Shown here piece by piece: positions 31,913 through 39,900 of a DNA stretch of 64,000 nucleotides. Both the position numbers and the translations under genes were made by a program. The stretch is from Nonlabens marinus S1-08 (GTDB lineage: Bacteria; Bacteroidota; Bacteroidia; Flavobacteriales; Flavobacteriaceae). The DNA lies in assembly GCF_000831385.1 (NCBI RefSeq), contig NZ_AP014548.1:186001-250000 (forward strand), in the 5' to 3' direction. How positions within the stretch are numbered: the first letter of the stretch is position 1; the number at the start of each line of letters is the position of its first letter. Under the pieces are notes generated by a model. The model worked only from the letters and a program-made list of their open reading frames with translations. It made no database searches and was not told the origin of the DNA.

Positions 31913-33340
31913 ATGAAGGTATTGCTTACAGGTGCGAATGGTTATATAGGAGTTCGACTGCTCTATGAATTACTAAAGGAAGATCATGAAGTGGTTTGTG
32001 CGGTACGCAGCGCAAGTCGTTTGTCCGTACCTGAGGAGGTACGGGAACAAATCGAAATCATAGAAATTGATTTTCTTGATGTACCAGATAAGAACCCTAT
32101 TCCAGCTGATATAGATGTGGCGTATTACCTGATTCACTCGATGACCAGCAGTACGGACAGCTTTGACCAGATGGAAGCAGACAGTGCTACCAATTTTTTA
32201 AGACAAATCGCGCACACTTCCTGCCAGCAAATTATTTATTTGTCTGGAATTGTAAACCAAGATGTGTTGAGCAAACATTTGCTTTCGCGAAAGCGAGTAG
32301 AAGAAATATTAAGTGCTAGTTCCATTCCCACTACCGTTTTAAGAGCTGGTATCATTGTAGGCAGCGGCAGCTCTTCCTTTGAAATTATTCGGGATCTGTG
32401 CGAGAAATTACCCGTCATGATTACCCCTAAATGGGTAAATACAAAAACACATCCCATCGCCATTCGCAACGTCATGAGCTTTTTAATAGGAGTGCTGGGG
32501 CGCGAGGAATGTTTGAACCAATCCTATGATATAGGAGGGCTTAACGTACTCACCTACAAGCAAATGATGCAGCAATATTCAGAGAATAGGAATCTGCACT
32601 TGACCATGCTCACAGTGCCTGTAATGACGCCAAAATTAAGTTCCTACTGGTTGTATTTTGTGACCAGCACCTCATACAAGTTAGCTAGAAATCTAGTTAA
32701 CAGCATGTCAGTAGAAGTGATTGCAAGAAAAAATTCCCTAGCGGAGGATCTAGGCATCCAACTTTATAGTTATAAAGAAGCCTTGGATATGGCTTTCGCC
32801 AAAATTGAACAAAACAACGTGGCCAGCAGTTGGAAAGACAGTATGGTAAGCGGTAGGTTTAGATACAACATCAATAAATTCAAGCAAGTACCGAAGTATG
32901 GCTGCTTGCGAGATGCACAGACCCGAAAAACGGAAAATCCTGAAGAAGCACTCAACCGTATCTGGTCCATAGGTGGACGCAATGGATATTACTATGCCGA
33001 TTTTCTATGGAAAATACGTGGGTACGTTGACAAACTTTTTGGAGGTGTAGGCTTGAGACGAGGACGAACCAATCAGGACAAGATCTACTCTGGTGATTCC
33101 CTTGATTTTTGGCGCGTTTTAGTAGCCGATAAAAAAGAAAAACGACTCCTGCTATTTGCTGAAATGAGAGTTCCTGGCGAGGCCTGGCTAGAGTTTCAGA
33201 TTGATGAAGACGATGTCATCCATCAAACCGCCACCTTTAGACCGCGAGGTTTGTGGGGTCGTTTATACTGGTACAGCATGCTGCCGTTTCACTACTTTAT
33301 TTTTGCGGGTATGATTAAGCATATTGCGAATGGGAAATAA
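31913..33340 (+). CDS. SDR-type NAD(P)-binding protein with DUF2867 tail
   Basis: A 475-residue cytoplasmic protein. The N-terminal Rossmann fold starts at once (MKVLLTGANGYIGVRLL), followed by the NmrA/atypical-SDR features VAYYLIHSM and IIYLSGIV; the Tyr-Lys catalytic pair is not obvious. From about residue 320 a DUF2867 domain follows (NGYYYADFLWKIRGYVDKLFGG, then FWRVLVADKKEKRLLLFAEMRVPGEAWLEF). Substrate unknown. It ends at a weak hairpin, convergent with ctlX. A palindrome copy encodes L-L-S-R-K-R-V, an alternative frame to the common AFAKA. Confidence 0.82.
   Translation: MKVLLTGANGYIGVRLLYELLKEDHEVVCAVRSASRLSVPEEVREQIEIIEIDFLDVPDKNPIPADIDVAYYLIHSMTSSTDSFDQMEADSATNFLRQIAHTSCQQIIYLSGIVNQDVLSKHLLSRKRVEEILSASSIPTTVLRAGIIVGSGSSSFEIIRDLCEKLPVMITPKWVNTKTHPIAIRNVMSFLIGVLGREECLNQSYDIGGLNVLTYKQMMQQYSENRNLHLTMLTVPVMTPKLSSYWLYFVTSTSYKLARNLVNSMSVEVIARKNSLAEDLGIQLYSYKEALDMAFAKIEQNNVASSWKDSMVSGRFRYNINKFKQVPKYGCLRDAQTRKTENPEEALNRIWSIGGRNGYYYADFLWKIRGYVDKLFGGVGLRRGRTNQDKIYSGDSLDFWRVLVADKKEKRLLLFAEMRVPGEAWLEFQIDEDDVIHQTATFRPRGLWGRLYWYSMLPFHYFIFAGMIKHIANGK
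32280..32295. repeat. Palindrome (T)GCTTTCGCGAAAGCG, copy 9 (intragenic)
   Basis: Core exact at 32281-32294. Read in the LSRKR frame in the SDR-type gene, just after IVNQDVLSKH. Confidence 0.9.
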
Positions 33341-33359
33341 CCTATCATCACTTCCCATT
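33329..33359. terminator. Weak hairpin between convergent genes
   Basis: AATGGGAA (33329-33336) pairs with TTCCCATT (33352-33359), eight base pairs with a 15-base loop, overlapping the stop of the SDR gene. No T-run; terminator role uncertain. Confidence 0.35.
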
Positions 33360-33388
33360 TCAAGTTATTGAAAGTATTACCGGTTGAG

Positions 33389-34330
33389 TTAGGATTTGGG
33401 CAAAAACACCTCAGCCATCATGCATCGCACGCTACCGCCACCTAGAGTTTCTATGGTTTTGATATCTGGATGTAGGATCTCGTTGTACTTTTCTAATTTC
33501 TTGATTTGGGCAGGTGTTAAGGATTGGTAGGCCTGATCGCTCATAACCAGTAACTTCTCCCCTTGCTTGTTATGCAACTGCATCATATTACCTGCGTAGG
33601 ATTCTACTTGAGCTTCCGTAATGTTGATCACTTCTTTTCCTGACTCCTTCAGGTGTTTGAGAACGGCTTTGACTTCTGCCTTGCTGTCTATGGCATCCAG
33701 ACAAATCACTGCATACTCCTCGCCTAGCGCCATCATCACATTAGTATGGTAAATAGGTAATCTCGCCTCACCAACGGTCTGGTAAGCTGTGAATAGTACA
33801 GGCGTATATTCAAAATCTTCACAGAACTCGATAAGCAGCTCTTCATCTGCTCTTGGAGAAATGCTGCAATAGGCTTTTTCATTAGCTCGATCCAGCAATA
33901 AACTTCCGGTGCCTTCTAGATAAATCCCTTGAACTTCCGCAGCGGTGTAATCCATGATATCTTTGATTACAAAACCATGCTGTTCTAGGGTATCTAGAAC
34001 TTCTGGGCGGCGTTCTAGCCTTCTATTTTCAGCAAACATGGGGTATAAAACGGCAGTTCCATTTTCATGGGTGGATAGCCAGTTGTTTGGAAATATGGAG
34101 TCAGGAGTATCATGCTTGTCATCGTCGTTGACGATAATGACCTCGATGCCTTTGTCTTGTAACGCTTTCGCGAAAGCGTCAAACTCTTCCTGCGCTTTTG
34201 TATTTGCAGTGGCGTTTTCTATTTCTTTTTGGAACTGTTGATCCTGGTAGTAATTATTCACAGCAGTCTCCTCATTCAAACGGAACTGCACTGGGCGTAC
34301 CATCAATATGGTATCAGTAATTTGTTTCAT
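33389..34330 (-). CDS. ctlX: Citrulline utilization hydrolase CtlX
   Basis: A 313-residue guanidino-group-modifying enzyme of the arginine deiminase fold. MVRPVQFRLNEETAVNNYYQ at the N-terminus is the CtlX hallmark; YLEGTGSLLLDR (Glu and Asp for the guanidinium), YHTNVMMALG (His) and GGGSVRCMMAEVFLP (nucleophile Cys near the C-terminus) supply the active site. In Francisella CtlX hydrolyses citrulline to ornithine; flavobacterial activity is unproven. Its start overlaps the stop of the upstream enzyme (TAATG), so both are translated together. A palindrome copy encodes D-A-F-A-K-A-L. Confidence 0.85.
   Translation of the reverse strand: MKQITDTILMVRPVQFRLNEETAVNNYYQDQQFQKEIENATANTKAQEEFDAFAKALQDKGIEVIIVNDDDKHDTPDSIFPNNWLSTHENGTAVLYPMFAENRRLERRPEVLDTLEQHGFVIKDIMDYTAAEVQGIYLEGTGSLLLDRANEKAYCSISPRADEELLIEFCEDFEYTPVLFTAYQTVGEARLPIYHTNVMMALGEEYAVICLDAIDSKAEVKAVLKHLKESGKEVINITEAQVESYAGNMMQLHNKQGEKLLVMSDQAYQSLTPAQIKKLEKYNEILHPDIKTIETLGGGSVRCMMAEVFLPKS
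34163..34178. repeat. Palindrome CGCTTTCGCGAAAGCG, copy 10 (intragenic)
   Basis: Exact copy in ctlX, read on the minus strand in the AFAKA frame in a helical region. Confidence 0.9.
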
Positions 34331-35250
34331 TAATCTCGTATTAAGGGTAAAGTGGAACAGCGTAGGAGGCCTTCTTGTTTTGCGATCTCTGCATAAGGAA
34401 CTTCTTCCACAGTGATGCCATGGCTGCGCAACCAGGTGTTTAAACGGGTAAAGTTGCGCTCAGATACAACCACGTCTGGCGCTATGGAGAAAATATTTGA
34501 ATTCATCTCATACATTTCTTGCTGAGTAATTTCAAAACAGTTCTCTTTTCCAAAGAGGTCTACTAAGAACTGGTATTCCTCTTCTTGTAAAAAGCCACCT
34601 TTATAGATGATGCATTTATCAACGCCTACAGGCTGGAAGCAGCAATCTAAGTGTAATGCATTGTTGTAGGGATCTAAATTGTCTTTTCGTAAATTGAAAG
34701 ACACTACTTTTTTATGAGGGAAAGTTTTTTTCACCCATTCCACACCTTCCACGTTAGTTCGAGCTATAATATAATCTGCATAGTCCTCACCGCGGTAGGT
34801 ACCCACAAAGATGTAATCGTTGTATAACATCACATCACCGCCTTCAATGTGAACCTCCTCTGGCGGTCGTATCACTTTTTCTGGATCCACTTGATCGAGC
34901 ATATATTTTATGGCTTCTAGTTCTTCCTCACGGTCCGGTAAAATATTCGCTTTGACAAAAATGTCGTCTATAACAAAACCAATGTCACGAGTAAATATCT
35001 GGTTGCAATCTTCAATTTGCTTTGGTCTAAAAACTTCTACTTGATATTTCTCAAAGACAGCTGCTAATGCTTCCATTTCTACCACCATATCCTCATTCTT
35101 AGGATAGGTTCCCGCAATAATGTGCTCGCGAGACTTAGGGTCATAGGCGTCCTTTAAATCTGGAACTGGCCCATTGCTGCGCGCTGTGCCCAGTACTACA
35201 GCCCTTAATCGAGAGGTCTCGTTTTGTACGTGTAAATCCAACTTTTTCAT
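34330..35250 (-). CDS. Dimethylarginine dimethylaminohydrolase/arginine deiminase-type enzyme
   Basis: A 306-residue arginine-deiminase-fold enzyme. Active-site features: HIEGGDVML (Glu, Asp), LHLDCCFQPVG (His) and LLRCSTLPL (nucleophile Cys) at the very end. The segment YDPKSREHIIAGTYP near the N-terminus is usual for the Bacteroidota group. It cleaves a guanidino compound, perhaps arginine or methylarginine, giving citrulline that CtlX could use; this coupling is inferred from the one-base overlap of the genes. The ORF is open 20 residues further upstream, but the ATG at 35250 matches homologues, and a TATTTTTG box lies four bases before it. Confidence 0.82.
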   Translation of the reverse strand: MKKLDLHVQNETSRLRAVVLGTARSNGPVPDLKDAYDPKSREHIIAGTYPKNEDMVVEMEALAAVFEKYQVEVFRPKQIEDCNQIFTRDIGFVIDDIFVKANILPDREEELEAIKYMLDQVDPEKVIRPPEEVHIEGGDVMLYNDYIFVGTYRGEDYADYIIARTNVEGVEWVKKTFPHKKVVSFNLRKDNLDPYNNALHLDCCFQPVGVDKCIIYKGGFLQEEEYQFLVDLFGKENCFEITQQEMYEMNSNIFSIAPDVVVSERNFTRLNTWLRSHGITVEEVPYAEIAKQEGLLRCSTLPLIRD

Positions 35251-35254
35251 GCTG

Positions 35255-35262
35255 CAAAAATA
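35255..35262 (-). promoter_or_regulatory. -7 box TATTTTTG with leaderless spacing
   Basis: Minus-strand TATTTTTG, exact TANNTTTG, ends four bases before the ATG at 35250 of the dimethylargininase-type gene. This also supports that start over the longer reading. Confidence 0.5.
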
Positions 35263-35333
35263 CCTAGTTGGGTTTGTATTACAGTCCCGTTTTGTAGCCT
35301 TTTCCATCATTTTATCAAAAAACCGTGAATAGA

Positions 35334-35359
35334 AAACCCAAGCCGGCTGGCTTGGGTTT
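35334..35359 (-). terminator. Terminator of citrate synthase gene
   Basis: AAACCCAAGCC (35334-35344) pairs with GGCTTGGGTTT (35349-35359), 11 base pairs with a four-base loop, 20 bases past the gltA stop. The minus-strand tail TTTTCTATTC is only moderately T-rich. Confidence 0.8.
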
Positions 35360-35379
35360 ATAAAATTTATGATTTGTTT

Positions 35380-36666
35380 CTATCGCTCAGAAACTGGCTT
35401 GAATGGTCTGTGCGTTTCTCCTGTATAGATTTGACGTGGACGACCTATAGGCTCTTTGTTCTCACGCATTTCTTTCCATTGTGCGATCCATCCTGGCAGT
35501 CTACCTAGTGCGAACATTACGGTAAACATTTCAGTTGGAATGTTCATGGCTCTGTAAATGATTCCAGAATAGAAATCAACGTTAGGGTACAATTTACGGT
35601 CTACGAAATAAGAATCTTCCAAAGCTTCTTTCTCTAATCCTTTTGCGATATCAAGAATAGGATCTTCTACTCCTAAGTCACCTAGAACCTCATCAGCTGA
35701 CTTTTTGATGATCTTAGCTCTTGGGTCAAAATTTTTGTAAACACGGTGACCGAAGCCCATCAAGCGGAAAGGATCTAACTTATCCTTTGCCTTACCCATG
35801 TATTTTTTAGTATCTCCACCATCTTCCTTGATAGCTTCTAGCATTTCTAAAACTGCCTGGTTAGCACCACCATGAAGTGGTCCCCATAATGCATTTATAC
35901 CAGCACTTAAGCTAGCAAAAAGACCTGCATGTGAAGAACCTACAATGCGGACGGTACTGGTAGAACAGTTCTGCTCATGGTCTGCATGAAGGATCAATAA
36001 TTTATCAAGAGCATCTACTAGCGTAGGGTTCTGCTTGTATTCAGAGTTTGGCTTTTTGAACATCATTTTCAAAATGTTCTCTACATAGCCTAGATTGTCG
36101 TCCCCATAATCTAATGGTTGACCTGTTTTCTTACGTAAAGTCCATCCGACCAAAACCGGGAATTTACCCAGAATCTTCACAATAGCTTTGTACATATCTT
36201 CCTCACTCTCTACATTAACTGAAGATGGGTTGAAAGCAATCAACGCACTAGTTAGAGAAGACAAAACGCCCATAGGATGAGCAGACTTAGGGAAACCATC
36301 TAGAATTCTCTTCACGTCCTCATCTACATGAGATTGTGCTTTTATGTCGTTATGAAACTTTTCTAATTGAGATGTTGTAGGTAGTTCACCAAAAATTAAC
36401 AAGTAGGCTACTTCTAGAAAGTTTGCTTTTTCAGCTAATTCCTCTATAGAATATCCACGATACCTTAGAATCCCATTTTCGCCATCTAGGAACGTGATGG
36501 CACTCTCACAACTTCCCGTATTCTTATATCCTGGATCAATGGTTACCACACCATCCGTCACGCCCCTAAGGGTTTTGATGTCTATTGCTCGTTCATTTTC
36601 AGTTCCAGTAATTACAGGAAATTCAAACTTCTTCCCGTCAATTTCTAATATCGCTTTATCTGTCAT
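35380..36666 (-). CDS. gltA: Citrate synthase
   Basis: A 428-residue type II (Gram-negative) citrate synthase, condensing oxaloacetate with acetyl-CoA in the TCA cycle. N-terminal beta domain, then DPGYKNTGSCESAITFLDG, the active-site stretch LHADHEQNCSTSTVRIVGSS, GPLHGGANQAVLEML (His), MGFGHRVYKNFDPRA (His, Arg) and VDFYSGIIYRAMNIP (catalytic Asp). Length is normal. Single-gene unit: -7 box TATTTTTG at 36690-36697, terminator at 35334-35359. Confidence 0.96.
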   Translation of the reverse strand: MTDKAILEIDGKKFEFPVITGTENERAIDIKTLRGVTDGVVTIDPGYKNTGSCESAITFLDGENGILRYRGYSIEELAEKANFLEVAYLLIFGELPTTSQLEKFHNDIKAQSHVDEDVKRILDGFPKSAHPMGVLSSLTSALIAFNPSSVNVESEEDMYKAIVKILGKFPVLVGWTLRKKTGQPLDYGDDNLGYVENILKMMFKKPNSEYKQNPTLVDALDKLLILHADHEQNCSTSTVRIVGSSHAGLFASLSAGINALWGPLHGGANQAVLEMLEAIKEDGGDTKKYMGKAKDKLDPFRLMGFGHRVYKNFDPRAKIIKKSADEVLGDLGVEDPILDIAKGLEKEALEDSYFVDRKLYPNVDFYSGIIYRAMNIPTEMFTVMFALGRLPGWIAQWKEMRENKEPIGRPRQIYTGETHRPFKPVSER

Positions 36667-36689
36667 TATCTTTTCAAGTTTATCAATTT

Positions 36690-36697
36690 CAAAAATA
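36690..36697 (-). promoter_or_regulatory. -7 box TATTTTTG of gltA
   Basis: Minus-strand TATTTTTG, an exact TANNTTTG match, 23 bases upstream of the ATG. No TTG at the -33 distance. Confidence 0.5.
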
Positions 36698-36830
36698 CGA
36701 CTGGAAGGGCTTAAACTGAAATTTTATCACTTTATGTTCAACACTTTAATAAATAATTTGGTTTTGAGGTGGCATAATCCCGAATTTCATGGGATTGCCC
36801 CTACTACTGGCAGGGTAATGTGTGTGAGTT

Positions 36831-36846
36831 CGCTTTCGCGAAAGCG
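36831..36846. repeat. Palindrome CGCTTTCGCGAAAGCG, copy 11 (intergenic)
   Basis: Exact copy between gltA and the secreted metallopeptidase, 26 bases beyond the terminator of the latter. Confidence 0.9.
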
Positions 36847-36871
36847 AAATACTCTAGAAATCCATAACAAA

Positions 36872-36899
36872 ACAGCGACCCTTTTTAAGAGGTCGCCGT
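36872..36899 (-). terminator. Terminator of the secreted metallopeptidase gene
   Basis: GCGACC (36875-36880) pairs with GGTCGC (36891-36896), extended beyond an A/C mismatch by AAC/GTT. Read on the minus strand it is followed by TTTTGTT. It lies about 25 bases past the stop. Confidence 0.7.
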
Positions 36900-36923
36900 T
36901 TGCAAAATCTATAGTTGAAATAG

Positions 36924-39900
36924 TTACTCTACAATCAATCGGAAGGTCTGACTTCTACCAGAAGCTTCTATTTGTAGCATATACACCCCAGCAGCGATGT
37001 TGGGATCCAACTGAACCTGTTGCAATCCATTAAAGCTATATTCCTTTTTAAAGACCAGCTGCCCTAAGGTATTGATCAATTGCAATTGCATGACACTCCC
37101 TGTTGCGTTATAGTTAGCAATAGTAAATTCGTGATTTTTAGCGGGATTAGGATACAAGTCCCAACCGCTTATTTGAGCGTTGGTCGTACCTAAGGTAGAT
37201 TTATCAAACGTGATAAGGAATCGATCCTTAGCACGAGAGGCGGGATCTTCAGTAATGGTAAAATCAATGCTGGTGTTGGAATCCGAAAGCTCCATTTGAG
37301 TGTTCTCAAATTGATCTATGAGTATAGGATTCAAATTCATGCGGTCTTCAATCAGGATGCCTAAGGTGTATTCCATATAGCGCAATTGATCCATATGCAA
37401 TGGGATTACGTCAGACTCCAGTGGCAACTTTCGCTTTTCTACACTCAATAATGTACCCCCATTTGAAGTAGCTAAGGTTTCATCCTGATTGTAGAATTTA
37501 GTCGCATCTGCATCAGTCACTTCATTCTCATAGGAATCACTGAAAACAATTCGTACCTCATCCATATTAGACTGTAGGGAGTTGCTTATGGATACTTTTA
37601 TTTCAGGACGGGTTTCTGTTGTGCTGAATACAGCTAAGGATGCCGTTTCTACTGCTTTGAACTGTTCTACAAAACGTATGGAAGAAGGTCCAGTAGTCTT
37701 AACGAAAAAGGCTTGACCAGGCTGGATGTATTTATTTGCCACACTGGCAGATGGTGTAGGAGTTCCATTCTCGGTATCCATGTCTAAAGTCACATACCCT
37801 CCACGCTCATTCAAGTTAGGATCCCACACATATAGAAAGGTCTGAGAGATTCCTAGGGTTGTTGTTGCATTGATCAACTGCTTCCCGTCGATGTTTGCTT
37901 GATATGGATTGCCTAATAGCGCAAATTCCTGATCTGCTGTAGTAAAGGATGCATCGAAATTACCTGTACTCAATGTTCCCATGGCGCGCAGGACTGTAGG
38001 GGTAGGCGCAGGTGTATTGATAGTAAGGTCAGTAGATCGATCCCCACGTACTAACAATCTATAACCAGTTCCTGCAGTAAGTACATCTGTATCTGTATTA
38101 GGAGTCTTTATCCATTGATAGTTATTGTTATCAAATAAATAAAGTGAAGCATTTCCTGTAGCCGTAGCATCAAAACCGTTTGCTCCAGTTTTTGAACCTG
38201 TGATATGAGTCCCTAGGCCTGCTGTATAAACTCCATTTTCTTGCCAATTCTCATAAATGCTTCCAGTTGAAGTAACCGGCGAGGAAAGTAATCTATAAGC
38301 TCGTCGTGCAGGAATATATCGCTCTACAGTTACCGCACCGTTGATGGTAGCATTCTCTGCGTTAGCTAATTGTGCCGTACCACTCGCGTCACTGTTAAAA
38401 ACCAAATTCCCATTTGTTGTGAGAATTGAGTTATTAGGGTATAAGACATTATGAACTGTAACTTCAGACTGTAAGCTGACACCTACCGTATTGTTTAAAA
38501 ATAGATCATTAATAGCAATAGAACCACCCCCTTGAATGGTTTGTGCAGTTGTAGATTGAAACTCGATAGTACCAGAACCAGTTGTGGTTAATTCTCCAGC
38601 GATATTCATATTACCCTTGACGGTCAAAGGAGATTGTATTGAAATGGATTGACCTGAAGAAACCTCTAAGTCCAATACACTTGCAGCTGTTGTAATAGAT
38701 GGGGAACCACTTACTACTCTCGCAACTAAAGTTTCAGTGTCTGATGACGGTGCGAATGGCGTCCAGCCATTGTTATAAATTAAGACAGGTGTATCGATTG
38801 CAATAGGCAATGAAGTGGCAGTGGACAAAGTACCATCTACTCCTTTTACCACATAAGTCATTTGATCTGTATAGATCAATTGAGTAGATGTATGTTGATA
38901 AGCAATGCTTCCTGAATCGATGTCTGCTTGAGTAAAGGTATCTCCCATGGTGAGATCAATACCATTAAGCTGAATAGTTCCATAAACAGGAACTTTTGTG
39001 ATTACATATATTAAGGCATTAGTAGCAGTTCCTGTTTGAGTGATATTAAGATTAGAAGCATCAACCGTGGTACTTTGATCAAACCCAGCTGTCAATGAAT
39101 TGACTGTGCTATTGAATTCATTCACGTATTGCAATCGACCGCAAACGTTAATTTTGAATAGTTCGAAGGTACCGCCATTAGAATCTGCCTCTCTATCAGT
39201 TACTAATAATTCCCATTGCCCCTTTGCACTTTGACCGTGAAATCTAGTGAATGCTTGTCCTGGGAGAACGTCTCCCATTAGAGCCCCAGTATATCCAGGA
39301 TCACACCCAAAGGCTTGAGTAGCATTATCCGTAACGGTTACGTCAATATTCCTACCCGCAGCACATTCTCTATTGTAAACCTCGCTGAAGGTTCCAGATG
39401 GTGCCCTAAATTGCATTTTAAGATCTCCAGTATCGCTATGCGTTGCTTTCATTGAAAAGCTTACATCCGTTACTTCAATATCATCTGGAATATTAATATA
39501 TGCGCTAACTGCATTATTAGAGTTAGTTGCCCATTGATCATTCTGGGTGCTATTTTCATTAAAAAAAGTCGCATTTGCATAAGACTTACAAACTTCTTGT
39601 GCAGTTTGAAAAGCATATACAGTCGTGAATTCACCAGCAATGCAATCATTGAAAGGTTTGACACTCCAATAGTAAATTTGACCAGGCAATAAGTTAGTAG
39701 GTTGATAACTAGTAGCGTTGCCTACATTTATCGTTTCCGTAATTGTAGAAAAATCTGGATTCAAAGAAATCTGTACTATATAAGTAGCTGCACTACCCAG
39801 ATCTTCCCAGCTCAGTATTGGATTAGAAACCTGATTTTGAGCACCATTTACCGGTGAAGTAAGCTGAACTTCACCAATCGAATTATTGAATATCTTTAAA

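Noticed and set aside
34330..35310. Longer form of the dimethylargininase-type gene (326 residues)
   Set aside because: The added 20 residues lack homologue-like sequence, and the promoter box at 35255-35262 would lie inside the gene.
36494..37033. Plus-strand open frame of 179 codons across the gltA start
   Set aside because: Antisense to gltA and the metallopeptidase gene; low-complexity composition and no recognisable domain.
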